From Flavobacterium humidisoli (GTDB lineage: Bacteria; Bacteroidota; Bacteroidia; Flavobacteriales; Flavobacteriaceae): a DNA stretch of 64,000 nucleotides. The position numbers and the translations under genes were made by a program. Shown here piece after piece: positions 8,731-17,326 of the stretch (position 1 is its first letter; every line of letters begins with the position of its first letter). Under the pieces are notes generated by a model. That model searched no databases. It saw only the letters and a list, made by a program, of their open reading frames with translations, and was not told the DNA's origin. The stretch spans positions 3,534,001 to 3,598,000 of the forward strand of contig NZ_CP096829.1 of assembly GCF_023272795.1 (NCBI RefSeq). Direction: 5' to 3'.

Positions 8731-9771
8731 ATGTCAACAAATAATAGAAGATTTCCAGCAGAATGGGAAAAACAACAAGGAATTGTATTGTGTTTTCCGC
8801 ACAATGGTAACGATTGGCCAGGAAAGTACGAAGCGGTTCAATGGGCTTTTGTAGAGTTTATTAAAAAAGTTGCGACTTTTGAAACTGTTTTTTTAGTGGT
8901 TGCCGATGAAAAGCTAAAAGAAAAAGTAGCTGATATGCTTGAAAGAGCAAATGTAAACCTTAAAAACGTTTCTTATATTATTCACAAAACCAATAGAAGC
9001 TGGATGCGTGACTCAGGACCAATTATCGTAAAAAATGGTTCAAAAAGAGAAGCATTGAATTTTAATTTTAACGGCTGGGCAAAATATAAAAACTATCAGT
9101 TGGATAAATTTGTTCCTGGTAAAGTAGCAGATTTTATTGATGTTCCGTTAACTCAGGTGATGTACAAAGGAAAACCTGTAATTGTTGAAGGAGGAGCAAT
9201 TGATGTAAACGGAAAAGGAACTTTACTAACTTCTGAAGAGTGTCTAATGCACCCAACAATTCAGGTGAGAAATCCTGGCTTTACTAAAGAAGATTACGAA
9301 GCCGTTTTTAAAGAATATCTTGGAGTAACCAATGTAATTTGGTTAGGAGACGGAATTGAAGGTGACGACACACACGGTCATATTGACGATTTATGCCGAT
9401 TTGTAAATGAAGATACAATTGTCACGATTGTAGAAACGGATAAAAATGACGCAAACTATAAACCTTTACAGGATAACTTGAAACGTTTGCAAAACGCAAA
9501 ATTAGAAAACGGAAAAGCACCAGTAATTGTAGCGTTACCAATGCCAAAACGTGTAGATTTTGAAGATTTACGTTTACCAGCAAGTTACGCAAATTTCTTG
9601 ATCTTGAATAATTGTGTTTTAGTGCCTACATTCAATGATAGTAATGATCGAATAGCTTTAAATATATTAGCAGAATGTTTCCCTGATCGAGAAGTAATCG
9701 GTATAAGTTGTATTGATTTTATTTGGGGATTTGGAACTTTACATTGTTTAAGTCAGCAGATTCCTGCATAA
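8731..9771 (+). CDS. aguA: Agmatine deiminase
   Basis: Cytoplasmic enzyme of the guanidine-modifying superfamily that hydrolyses agmatine to N-carbamoylputrescine and ammonia; AguB (4357-5247) then gives putrescine. 346 residues, close to the family norm. Visible signatures are the MRDSGP motif (residues 92-97), the EGGAIDVNGKGT segment, the GDDTHGHIDD motif (211-220) carrying the catalytic Asp/His residues, and the nucleophile Cys339 in TLHCLSQQ near the C-terminus. The start ATG lies downstream of a -7 box and opens on the family's RRFPAEWE motif. No arginine decarboxylase, which would supply agmatine, is visible in the window. Confidence 0.96.
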   Translation: MSTNNRRFPAEWEKQQGIVLCFPHNGNDWPGKYEAVQWAFVEFIKKVATFETVFLVVADEKLKEKVADMLERANVNLKNVSYIIHKTNRSWMRDSGPIIVKNGSKREALNFNFNGWAKYKNYQLDKFVPGKVADFIDVPLTQVMYKGKPVIVEGGAIDVNGKGTLLTSEECLMHPTIQVRNPGFTKEDYEAVFKEYLGVTNVIWLGDGIEGDDTHGHIDDLCRFVNEDTIVTIVETDKNDANYKPLQDNLKRLQNAKLENGKAPVIVALPMPKRVDFEDLRLPASYANFLILNNCVLVPTFNDSNDRIALNILAECFPDREVIGISCIDFIWGFGTLHCLSQQIPA

Positions 9772-9784
9772 AAATTGTTGCCAA

Positions 9785-9822
9785 AGATTAAAAAAAAATC
9801 ACTTTGATCTTTTTTAATCTGT
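9785..9822. repeat. Short AT-rich inverted repeat after aguA
   Basis: AGATTAAAAAA and TTTTTTAATCT pair around a 16-base loop. The AATCTGTG word beside it links it to the phased-word repeats elsewhere, for example 27146-27228. Confidence 0.4.
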
Positions 9823-9864
9823 GATAAAATTATCAGATATAGAGAGACTTTCTCATATTATTTG

Positions 9865-9894
9865 AGCTGTCACCAAAAGTGGCAGCTTTTTTTT
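9865..9894 (+). terminator. Intrinsic terminator of aguA
   Basis: AGCTGTCAC and GTGGCAGCT pair around a short CAAAA loop, followed by eight T. Confidence 0.87.
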
Positions 9895-9986
9895 GTTGTA
9901 TATTTAACAGACAGATTTGCCACGTGTTCCAACATCCTTCTTATATTCGTATGTTCAATAATGCAGGAATGCAGATTTAATTTTAT

Positions 9987-11171
9987 ATGAAGAAAATATT
10001 TTTTATCCTTTCCGTGCTTTCTTCCGGAGTTCTTTTTTCGCAGTCTGATTCACATGAAAAAAATGAACTTACATTTGCTACCTACAATGTAAGTATGGAA
10101 TCTGATAATTATTCTCCCAAAGGCGCAATGGGAAAATCGGAGCAAATATTGATTTATCAACTTAATTCAGGGCATAATACTCAAATCAGAAATATCGCCC
10201 AAATTATTCAGACCGTTAGGCCAGATGTTATTCTATTAAACGAGTTTGATTATATTAAAGACCCTGAACTTGGTGTAAAGGCGTTTATTAAAAATTATTT
10301 AAAGGTGAGCCAAGGTGGAGCAACACCTATTGATTATCCTTACTACTATTATTCAACAGTGAATACTGGCCAGCCAAGTCCTTACGATTTGAACAATGAT
10401 GGAAAATTGGATAATTTTGGAAATGACGCATGGGGATTTGGTATGTATCCTGGTCAATATGGAATGATGCTTTTGTCGAAATATCCTATTGATGCTGCGG
10501 CTGTTCGTACTTTTCAACATTTTAAATGGAAAGATATGCCGGGAGCATTGCTTACCAAAAAACCAGATGGATCGGATTGGTATAGCAAGAAAGCATGGAA
10601 GGAATTTCCTTTATCTTCAAAATCTCACTGGGATGTTCCTGTCCAGATTGGTAATAAAACAGTTCATATCTTAGTAAGTCATCCAACTCCTCCTACTTTT
10701 GACGGTGCTGAAGATCGCAATGGGAAAAGAAATCATGATGAAATCCGATTCTGGAAAGACTATATTTCAGACAATTCGGCTTCGTATATATATGATGATA
10801 AAGGCATTAAAGGTGGTTTACCTCCGAATTCTCAATTTGTTATATTAGGTGATCAAAATGCTTCGCCAGTTGAAGGAAACGCTATTAGAGAAGGTATAAA
10901 GTCTTTAATAGATAATCCGAAAATCAATAGCGATTTCACGCCTGCAAGTAAGGGTGGTGCTGAATATAGTCCTGAAAATCCTTTTGGAATTAACCATACT
11001 GCCTTTTGGAGAATGCGCGCTGATTATGTATTGCCGTCCAGACTTGGATTTAGGGTTGTCAGCAGCGGTGTTTTTTGGCCTGCCAAAGGCGAATCAATGT
11101 CGGAATTAGTTGAAAAACGGGAATCTAGTTCAGATCATCGTTTGGTTTGGGTAAAGGTAGTTTTGGAATAA
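9987..11171 (+). CDS. Secreted endonuclease/exonuclease/phosphatase-family protein
   Basis: 394 residues with a cleavable signal peptide (ending near LFSQ, residue 19). The EEP fold is recognisable: TYNVSMES near the N-terminus, LLNEFDYI (metal-binding Glu), MLLSKYPI, VHILVSHPTPP, VILGDQNASP (catalytic Asp-Asn) and the terminal SSDHRLVW His. The family hydrolyses phosphodiesters in nucleic acids, sphingolipids or inositol phosphates; the exact substrate cannot be read. The signal peptide and lack of a sorting domain suggest a periplasmic or outer-membrane role, perhaps phosphate scavenging (inference). Convergent with fahA, sharing a bidirectional terminator. Confidence 0.88.
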   Translation: MKKIFFILSVLSSGVLFSQSDSHEKNELTFATYNVSMESDNYSPKGAMGKSEQILIYQLNSGHNTQIRNIAQIIQTVRPDVILLNEFDYIKDPELGVKAFIKNYLKVSQGGATPIDYPYYYYSTVNTGQPSPYDLNNDGKLDNFGNDAWGFGMYPGQYGMMLLSKYPIDAAAVRTFQHFKWKDMPGALLTKKPDGSDWYSKKAWKEFPLSSKSHWDVPVQIGNKTVHILVSHPTPPTFDGAEDRNGKRNHDEIRFWKDYISDNSASYIYDDKGIKGGLPPNSQFVILGDQNASPVEGNAIREGIKSLIDNPKINSDFTPASKGGAEYSPENPFGINHTAFWRMRADYVLPSRLGFRVVSSGVFWPAKGESMSELVEKRESSSDHRLVWVKVVLE

Positions 11172-11213
11172 ATAAACTTCGTCTTTTAATTTTACGAGAT
11201 TAAATTAAATCAT

Positions 11214-11246
11214 AAAAAAAAACCTTGGCCATACCAAGGTTTTTTA
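11214..11246. terminator. Bidirectional terminator between the EEP gene and fahA
   Basis: AAAACCTTGG and CCAAGGTTTT pair around a tiny loop, with A tracts on the left and T tracts on the right, so it can serve both convergent genes. Confidence 0.87.
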
Positions 11247-11277
11247 TTTTTTATATCTCTTCAGATTTATCTGCTCT

Positions 11278-12564
11278 TCATTGTTTGATAAAAGGAGGTA
11301 GTAATTGGCTAGAAACTTCTCCAAAACCAATTCTTACTTCCGTATTTTCGCAGAATCCACGAATAATTACAGTGTCATTATCTTCAATAAATTTACGTTC
11401 GCTTCCGTCTTTTAGCTTTAACGGATTTTTTCCTCCCCAAGTTAATTCTAGCATTGAACCAAAACTATCAGGAGTTGGACCAGAAATTGTTCCAGAACCC
11501 ATCATGTCTCCAGAGTTTACACGGCATCCATTAGAAGTATGATGTGCTAACTGCTGACTCATGGACCAGTATAAATATTTGAAGTTAGATCTTGAAATTA
11601 CAGTTTCTTCTTCTTGATTTTCAGGTTTTAAGGAAACTTCCAAATGGATATCAAAAGCTTTTTTCCCTTTGGTCTGCAAATAAGGAAGCGGAGTTGGATC
11701 TTGCTTAGGCCCTTTTGTTCTAAAAGGTTCCAAAGCATCCATAGTCACAATCCAAGGTGAAATAGAAGTCGCAAAGTTCTTAGCTAAAAATGGCCCAAGC
11801 GGCACATATTCCCATTTTTGAATGTCGCGAGCACTCCAATCATTTAGTAAAACCATTCCGAAAATATAATCTTCAGCTTCATAAGTTGAAATATTTTCGC
11901 CCATTACATTTACATCTGTTGTAATAAAAGCAGTCTCTAATTCAAAGTCTACTAAACGGGAAGCACCGAAAACAGGCGTGTCGTGTCCAGCTGGCAAAGT
12001 TTGTCCCATCGGTCTGTGAACTGGAATTCCAGAGGGAACAATGGTAGAACTTCTTCCATGATATCCAACCGGAATGTGAAGCCAGTTGGGCAACAAAGCA
12101 TTGTCTGGATCGCGGAACATTTTACCCACGTTTGTAGCGTGCTCTCTACTAGAATAAAAGTCGGTGTAATCGCCAATTAAAACTGGAAGTTGCATCTCTA
12201 CATCTTCAATTTTAAATATAACAATATCTCTATGTTTTGTTGAATCTCTTAATTGTGGATTAGTCTCGTCGAATATCTCTGCGATACGATTTCGAACCAA
12301 ACGCCATGTTTTTTTTCCGTCAGAAATAAAATCATTTAGCGTATCCTGCATAAACATATCATCGGTTAATTCTATTCCTTCAAAATAGTTTAATTGCTGT
12401 AAAGCCCCTAAATCTATGGCGTAATCGCCAATTCTCGTTCCTACGGTAACGACATTTTCTTTAGTAAGAAATACACCGAAAGGAATATTCTGAATGGGGA
12501 AGTCGCTATTTTCTGGCACTTCTAACCATGATTTTCTACTGGTATCGTTGGCAGTTATTGGCAT
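11278..12564 (-). CDS. fahA: Fumarylacetoacetase
   Basis: Last enzyme of tyrosine/phenylalanine catabolism; it cleaves 4-fumarylacetoacetate to fumarate and acetoacetate in the cytoplasm. 428 residues, full length. Residues matching the mammalian active site are spaced identically: D135 and H142 (DYTDFYSSREHA), E208 and E210 (DFELETAF), D242 (LNDWSARDIQKWEY). The N-terminal SH3-like subdomain includes IPFGVFLT. No other tyrosine-degradation gene lies nearby. It is divergent from glyA, with a well-formed promoter at 12600-12630. Confidence 0.97.
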   Translation of the reverse strand: MPITANDTSRKSWLEVPENSDFPIQNIPFGVFLTKENVVTVGTRIGDYAIDLGALQQLNYFEGIELTDDMFMQDTLNDFISDGKKTWRLVRNRIAEIFDETNPQLRDSTKHRDIVIFKIEDVEMQLPVLIGDYTDFYSSREHATNVGKMFRDPDNALLPNWLHIPVGYHGRSSTIVPSGIPVHRPMGQTLPAGHDTPVFGASRLVDFELETAFITTDVNVMGENISTYEAEDYIFGMVLLNDWSARDIQKWEYVPLGPFLAKNFATSISPWIVTMDALEPFRTKGPKQDPTPLPYLQTKGKKAFDIHLEVSLKPENQEEETVISRSNFKYLYWSMSQQLAHHTSNGCRVNSGDMMGSGTISGPTPDSFGSMLELTWGGKNPLKLKDGSERKFIEDNDTVIIRGFCENTEVRIGFGEVSSQLLPPFIKQ

Positions 12565-12599
12565 GTTTAATGTTAATTATTTGTTGAAAAATTACTTGT

Positions 12600-12630
12600 C
12601 AAATATATCATAATCTAGCAGTTTGACAAA
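12600..12630 (-). promoter_or_regulatory. Promoter of fahA
   Basis: On the minus strand, -33 TTTG (12630-12627) and -7 TATATTTG (12607-12600) are separated by exactly 19 bp. The -33 box shares the palindrome GTTTGACAAAC (12621-12631) with the divergent glyA promoter. Confidence 0.82.
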
Positions 12631-12648
12631 CGTTTTTTTGTATTTTTG
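12622..12648 (+). promoter_or_regulatory. Possible promoter of glyA
   Basis: A -7 box TATTTTTG (12641-12648) lies 25 bases before the start codon. The only TTTG upstream (12622-12625) is 15 bp away, shorter than usual. Confidence 0.5.
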
Positions 12649-12673
12649 CGTGAAATTAACGAAAAACAAAAAA

Positions 12674-13948
12674 ATGCAACGCGACGAACAAATTTTTGAT
12701 CTTATCCAAGAGGAGAAAGAAAGACAAATTCACGGACTAGAGCTTATTGCTTCTGAGAATTTTGTAAGTGATGAAGTAATGGCAGCAGCAGGGTCTGTTT
12801 TAACTAATAAATATGCTGAAGGTTATCCTGGCAAAAGATACTACGGCGGTTGCGAAGTAGTTGACGTTATTGAGCAGATTGCTATTGATAGAGCTAAAGA
12901 ATTATTTGGAGCTGAATATGCAAACGTACAGCCTCACTCAGGTTCTCAGGCAAACACAGCTGTTTATCACGCTTGTTTAAATCCTGGTGATACTATTTTA
13001 GGTTTCGATTTATCTCACGGTGGTCACTTGACTCACGGTTCTCCAGTAAACTTCTCAGGACGTTTATATCGCCCAGTTTTTTACGGTGTAGATGCTGAAA
13101 CTGGTCGTTTAGATTATGATAAAATTCAAGAAATTGCAACTAAAGAACAGCCAAAATTAATCATCGCTGGAGCTTCGGCTTATTCTCGTGATATGGATTT
13201 TGCTCGTTTCAGACAAATTGCTGACAGCGTAGGAGCGATCTTATTTGCTGATATTTCTCACCCAGCTGGTCTTATAGCAAAAGGATTATTAAACGATCCA
13301 ATTCCACATTGTCATATTGTTTCTACAACAACTCACAAAACATTACGTGGGCCACGTGGAGGTCTTATTTTAATGGGGAAAGATTTCCCAAATCCACAAG
13401 GATTAACGACTCCAAAAGGAGAAATCAGAATGATGTCTTCATTGTTGGATTTAGCTGTTTTTCCAGGAAATCAAGGTGGACCGTTAATGCATATTATCGC
13501 TGCTAAAGCGGTTGCTTTCGGTGAAGCGCTTAAAGATGAGTTCTTTACTTATGCAATGCAATTGCAAAAAAATGCAAACGCAATGGCTGATGCTTTCGTA
13601 AAAAGAGGTTATAATATTATCTCTGGCGGAACAGATAACCATATGATGCTTATTGACTTAAGAAATAAAAATATTTCTGGTAAAGAAGCTGAAAACGCAT
13701 TAGTAAAAGCTGAAATTACAGTAAACAAAAACATGGTTCCTTTTGACGATAAATCTCCATTTATCACGTCTGGAATCCGTGTTGGAACAGCTGCAATCAC
13801 AACTCGTGGTTTAGTTGAAAAAGATATGGAAACTATCGTAGCTTTAATCGATAAAGTTCTTACTGATCACACAAATGAAGACGTTATTGAAGAAGTTGCT
13901 GAAGAAGTAAACGAATTAATGAGCGAAAGACCAATTTTTGCGTATTAA
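12674..13948 (+). CDS. glyA: Serine hydroxymethyltransferase
   Basis: PLP-dependent enzyme that interconverts serine and glycine while charging tetrahydrofolate with a one-carbon unit. 424 residues from ATG 12674 (MQRDEQIF). An upstream in-frame ATG at 12623 would start inside the promoter region and add a nonfamily extension, so I reject it. The PLP lysine is K222 in [14 protein letters not shown]; other signatures are [36 protein letters not shown] and [11 protein letters not shown]. Divergent from fahA and followed by miaE after a repeat-bearing spacer. Confidence 0.97.
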   Translation: MQRDEQIFDLIQEEKERQIHGLELIASENFVSDEVMAAAGSVLTNKYAEGYPGKRYYGGCEVVDVIEQIAIDRAKELFGAEYANVQPHSGSQANTAVYHACLNPGDTILGFDLSHGGHLTHGSPVNFSGRLYRPVFYGVDAETGRLDYDKIQEIATKEQPKLIIAGASAYSRDMDFARFRQIADSVGAILFADISHPAGLIAKGLLNDPIPHCHIVSTTTHKTLRGPRGGLILMGKDFPNPQGLTTPKGEIRMMSSLLDLAVFPGNQGGPLMHIIAAKAVAFGEALKDEFFTYAMQLQKNANAMADAFVKRGYNIISGGTDNHMMLIDLRNKNISGKEAENALVKAEITVNKNMVPFDDKSPFITSGIRVGTAAITTRGLVEKDMETIVALIDKVLTDHTNEDVIEEVAEEVNELMSERPIFAY

Positions 13949-13950
13949 TT

Positions 13951-14072
13951 AGTTTAAAGTTTAAGGTTTCAAGTTTAAAGTTTTGTAATGCGTAAATAAG
14001 CGTATTATGAAACTTTAAACTTTTTTCGTTTAGATAAGAAACTTGAAACCTGAAACAAAATAAACCTGAAAC
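13951..14072. repeat. Phased-word inverted repeat between glyA and miaE
   Basis: Words of the type GTTTCAAGTTTAAAG on the left are mirrored by CTTTAAAC and AAACTTGAAACCTGAAAC on the right. AAGGTTTCAAGTTT near 13963 pairs with AAACTTGAAACCTG near 14040, and an inner arm (about 13972-13992) pairs imperfectly with about 14005-14025. It uses the same vocabulary as 42148-42230. Confidence 0.6.
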
Positions 14073-14083
14073 AAATTAAAAAA

Positions 14084-14677
14084 ATGGGCGTATTAAGATT
14101 ACAATTGCCAACCGACCCAAGATGGGTAAATATTGTTGAGAAAAATATTGAAGAAATCTTGACAGATCACGCTTGGTGCGAACAGAAAGCGGCAACAAAC
14201 GCGATTACGATTATTACGAATAATTCTGAACATCAAGATTTAGTGAAAGATTTATTGGCTTTAGCTAAAGAAGAAATTGATCATTTTGAACAAGTTCATA
14301 ATATCATTATCAAAAGAGGACTAAAACTAGGGCGTGAGCGTAAAGATGATTACGTAAACGAATTATATCAATACATGAAAAGAAGCGGTGACGGAAGCCG
14401 TGTTTCTGGATTGGTAGAAAGATTATTATTCTCTGCGATGATTGAAGCCAGAAGCTGTGAACGTTTCAAAGTTCTTTCTGAAAACATAAAAGACGAAGAA
14501 CTTGCTGTGTTTTATAGAGAATTAATGGAAAGCGAAGCAGGACATTATACAACTTTCATCACCTACGCACGTAAATACGGAACAGGAATCGATGTTGAAA
14601 AACGCTGGAGAGAATGGTTAGCTTTTGAAGAATCAATCATTACCAATTACGGAAAAGGAGAGACGATACACGGATAA
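14084..14677 (+). CDS. miaE: tRNA 2-methylthio-N6-isopentenyl adenosine hydroxylase family (MiaE)
   Basis: Nonheme diiron monooxygenase that hydroxylates the isopentenyl group on the modified adenosine at tRNA position 37. 197 residues, the length of the MiaE family. The ferritin-like four-helix bundle shows the paired metal ligands: DHAWCEQKAA, EEIDHFEQVH, EARSCERF and ESEAGHY. ATG 14084 opens on the conserved LRLQLPTDPRW. The gene stands alone, so the context does not add to the assignment. Confidence 0.92.
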   Translation: MGVLRLQLPTDPRWVNIVEKNIEEILTDHAWCEQKAATNAITIITNNSEHQDLVKDLLALAKEEIDHFEQVHNIIIKRGLKLGRERKDDYVNELYQYMKRSGDGSRVSGLVERLLFSAMIEARSCERFKVLSENIKDEELAVFYRELMESEAGHYTTFITYARKYGTGIDVEKRWREWLAFEESIITNYGKGETIHG

Positions 14678-14689
14678 AGTTTTTTGTTT

Positions 14690-14830
14690 CAGGTTTATTT
14701 TTGTTTCAAGTTCCAAGTTGATAAACTTTGTGAATCTTTGTGAAATCTTAGTGGATCTCGGTGAAATAAAAAAATCCGTGAAAATCTGCGTTTTCGCGAA
14801 AGCGAATCCGTTTAATCCGTGTTCTATTTA
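14690..14830. repeat. Phased-word region between miaE and guaC
   Basis: Successive words TTTGTGAATC, TTTGTGAAATC, TTAGTGGATC, TCGGTGAAAT, ATCCGTGAAAATC and AATCCGTTTAATCCGTG run in a row. The left part shares GTTTCAGGTTT words with 14030-14070. TTCGCGAAAGCGAA occurs at 14793-14806. Confidence 0.5.
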
Positions 14831-14877
14831 CCCAATAATTTAAATCTGAAATCTACATTCTAAAATCTAAAATTCCC

Positions 14878-14885
14878 TATATTTG
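14878..14885 (+). promoter_or_regulatory. -7 box of guaC
   Basis: TATATTTG fits TAnnTTTG, 22 bases before the start codon. No clear -33 box. Confidence 0.45.
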
Positions 14886-14907
14886 AGAGTAACCAAAATC
14901 TCGAACT

Positions 14908-15948
14908 ATGAGAATAGAAATGGACCTGAAATTAGGATTTAAAGATGTAATGTTTAGACCTAAAAGATCAACGCTTAAAAGCCGTTCTGAAGTTTCTTTA
15001 GAGCAAAATTTCAAATTTTTGCACAGCACAGCATCTTGGACAGGAACTCCGATAATGGCTGCCAATATGGATACCGTAGGAACTTTTGAAATAGCGAAAG
15101 TTTTAGCAAAAGAAAAACTCTTTACGGCCATTCATAAACATTACACATTAGAAGAATGGAATGTATTTCTAAAAGATGTAACTCCAGATTTCTATGATTA
15201 TATTGCCGTAAGCACAGGAACAGGGAAAGAAGATTTTGATAAAATAGGTGCAATAATTTCTGCAAATCCATTGCTGAAATTTATTTGTATTGATGTTGCA
15301 AACGGTTACTCGGAACATTTTGTTCAGTTTTTAAAGAAAACCCGAAAACAATATCCAGATAAAATCATTATTGCCGGAAATGTAGTTACGGGCGAAATGA
15401 CCGAAGAGTTACTTTTGGCTGGAGCCGATATCGTAAAAGTCGGAATTGGTCCAGGTTCGGTTTGCACAACCCGAGTTAAAACAGGTGTTGGTTATCCACA
15501 ATTATCTGCTATAATTGAATGTGCCGACGCAGCTCATGGTTTAGGCGGACACATTATAAGTGATGGCGGATGCACAACTCCCGGCGATGTTGCCAAAGCT
15601 TTTGGCGCTGCAGCTGATTTTGTTATGCTTGGCGGTATGCTTGCAGGACACACAGAAAGTGGAGGCGAACTAATAGAAGTAAAAGGCGAAAAATTCAAAC
15701 AATTTTACGGAATGAGCTCTAAAACTGCAATGGAGAAACATGCTGGAGGTGTTGCAGAATACAGAGCCAGTGAAGGGAAAACAGTTCAAGTTCCGTTTAA
15801 AGGAGACGTTATTCATACTGTTTTAGATATATTGGGAGGAATTAGAAGTACTTGCACTTATGTAGGAGCTTCAAGATTAAAAGAATTAACAAAAAGAACA
15901 ACTTTCATCCGCGTAAGCGAACAAGAAAATCAAGTTTTTACAAAATAA
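14908..15948 (+). CDS. guaC: GMP reductase
   Basis: NADPH-dependent reductive deamination of GMP to IMP, linking the guanine and adenine nucleotide pools; cytoplasmic. 346 residues, full length. It has the IMPDH/GMPR TIM barrel with [12 protein letters not shown], the catalytic Cys186 in [11 protein letters not shown] (same position as E. coli GuaC), and the phosphate-binding [17 protein letters not shown] and [14 protein letters not shown] loops. No CBS domains are inserted, which separates it from IMP dehydrogenase. An in-frame ATG at 14920 is an alternative start. It is followed after two bases by an acetyltransferase gene. Confidence 0.96.
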   Translation: MRIEMDLKLGFKDVMFRPKRSTLKSRSEVSLEQNFKFLHSTASWTGTPIMAANMDTVGTFEIAKVLAKEKLFTAIHKHYTLEEWNVFLKDVTPDFYDYIAVSTGTGKEDFDKIGAIISANPLLKFICIDVANGYSEHFVQFLKKTRKQYPDKIIIAGNVVTGEMTEELLLAGADIVKVGIGPGSVCTTRVKTGVGYPQLSAIIECADAAHGLGGHIISDGGCTTPGDVAKAFGAAADFVMLGGMLAGHTESGGELIEVKGEKFKQFYGMSSKTAMEKHAGGVAEYRASEGKTVQVPFKGDVIHTVLDILGGIRSTCTYVGASRLKELTKRTTFIRVSEQENQVFTK

Positions 15949-15950
15949 AT

Positions 15951-16448
15951 ATGATTACAATTACCGAAGCATCTCTTGAAGATATAGCTAAAATTCAAGA
16001 AATTGCACATATAACTTGGCCAATTACTTATGGCGAAATTCTAACTGCAGAACAATTAGAATATATGTTGGATATGATATATTCTAATGAAGCATTATCA
16101 AAACAAATCCAGAATAAAGAACAGTTGTTTTATTTAATTTCTGATACAGAATCAGTAATTGGCTTCATAGGAATTGAGCATAATTATAAAAACGAAGCAA
16201 TTACCAAAATTCATAAAATATATCTTCTGCCAGAAACACAAGGAAAAGGTTTCGGCAAAATAGTGTTTGAAGAAATTGCAAAAATGGCTTTAGAAAATAA
16301 TTCAAAAGAACTTTTATTAAATGTAAACCGATTTAACACGGCGTTGAATTTCTACAAAAAACTAGGTTTCGAAATCAAAGAAACGGTTGATATAGAAATT
16401 GGAAATGGGTATTTAATGGAAGATTATGTGATGGGGAAAAATATTTAA
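15951..16448 (+). CDS. GNAT-family N-acetyltransferase
   Basis: 165 residues from ATG 15951, two bases after the guaC stop, so the two are probably co-transcribed. GNAT features are the N-terminal ITEASLEDIAKIQEIA strand-helix, the acetyl-CoA loop LLPETQGKGFGK (Q-x-x-G-x-G type) and the NxxAxxFYxKLGFE motif near the C-terminus. The acceptor substrate is unknown. A longer frame beginning at 15852 would overlap guaC heavily and is rejected. Confidence 0.9.
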   Translation: MITITEASLEDIAKIQEIAHITWPITYGEILTAEQLEYMLDMIYSNEALSKQIQNKEQLFYLISDTESVIGFIGIEHNYKNEAITKIHKIYLLPETQGKGFGKIVFEEIAKMALENNSKELLLNVNRFNTALNFYKKLGFEIKETVDIEIGNGYLMEDYVMGKNI

Positions 16449-16468
16449 AAGTAGTTTTTTCTTAATCT

Positions 16469-16568
16469 TGTCATTTCGACGAAGGAGAAATCACACAAGT
16501 ATTTCTGCAAAGTAAATCGCCAATCTTTGTCGAGTTTCGAGTGTGATTCCTCGTTCCTCGGAATGACA
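16469..16568. repeat. Approx. 100-bp imperfect inverted repeat
   Basis: The outer 28-base arms start TGTCATTTCGACGAAGGAG (16469) and end CGTTCCTCGGAATGACA (16568), and both carry an inner ATCACAC/GTGTGAT; roughly 23 of 28 positions pair. The loop is about 44 bp. It lies between convergent genes, has no T tract and encodes nothing. This kind of TGTCATT-C-GA-GAA palindrome looks like an interspersed element; only one copy is in the window. Confidence 0.65.
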
Positions 16569-16589
16569 AACTGTAGGTATTTGGCTCAT

Positions 16590-17168
16590 TCAACTCACAA
16601 TCACATCATGCTTAAACAATAACCCTTTCAATTCTTTCAAAGAAAAAACAGCTTTTTTCAGTTTCGTTTTAGAAGGATCAATAGTGTAATTATAACTTGT
16701 ATTAAAATCGGCTTTATTGGCTATGGCTTTGTTGAATTCAGAACGATACAAATCGCAGTTGTCAAATAAAACGCCTGTTAAATCAGCTGCCATAAAATCT
16801 ACTGCTATTAAACTGCAATTAGTAAATGGAGTTCCTTTTAGTTTTAAAGTGTAAAACTTGGAGAAATCCAAAATGCAATCATTAAAGCGAACTTCAAAAA
16901 TGAGTTTGTCACACATCGCAAAATTCACTTCTTTAATTTCGCAGCGATTAAAAGTTACGGTTCTAAAAGCAACATAATTAATTTTTGCTTCACTGAAAAT
17001 GCAGTTATTAAAAACACAATCGATAAAAGTAACGGCCAAAAAAGTGCAAGCAGAGAAGTTACAATTGTTAAAAACACAGCATTCGAAGTCTTTAAAATTA
17101 AGATCATCTTTGGTGTAAACAATCGTATTGTATTCTTTATCAAGAAAATATTCGCTTTCTTTTTTCAA
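16590..17168 (-). CDS. Pentapeptide-repeat protein
   Basis: 192 residues with tandem five-residue repeats from about residue 28 to 155 (CCVFNNCNFSACTF, FIDCVFNNCIFSEA, FMAADLTGVLFDNCDLY), unusually rich in cysteine and phenylalanine at the inward position. Such repeats fold into a right-handed quadrilateral beta-helix; some relatives mimic DNA and protect gyrase, but nothing here points to that role. No signal peptide, so cytoplasmic. Its 3' end faces the inverted repeat 16469-16568. Confidence 0.85.
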   Translation of the reverse strand: MKKESEYFLDKEYNTIVYTKDDLNFKDFECCVFNNCNFSACTFLAVTFIDCVFNNCIFSEAKINYVAFRTVTFNRCEIKEVNFAMCDKLIFEVRFNDCILDFSKFYTLKLKGTPFTNCSLIAVDFMAADLTGVLFDNCDLYRSEFNKAIANKADFNTSYNYTIDPSKTKLKKAVFSLKELKGLLFKHDVIVS

Positions 17169-17326
17169 TCTTTTTCGATAATTATTTGAAGGTGAAAAGG
17201 TAATAATTTACCATAGAAAAATGAGAACAAATTATAAATGATTTTGATTCCATTCTCATTTTTAATCCATAAAATGCTGTAGCTTTACACTTATTTTTTA
17301 AGTTAAAACATATCAATTTTTATTAT

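Noticed and set aside
12623..12673. Extended N-terminus for glyA
   Set aside because: It would start inside the promoter and adds residues absent from the family; ATG 12674 fits.
16469..16568. Insertion sequence remnant
   Set aside because: Inverted arms look like IS ends but no transposase fragment or target-site duplication is visible.
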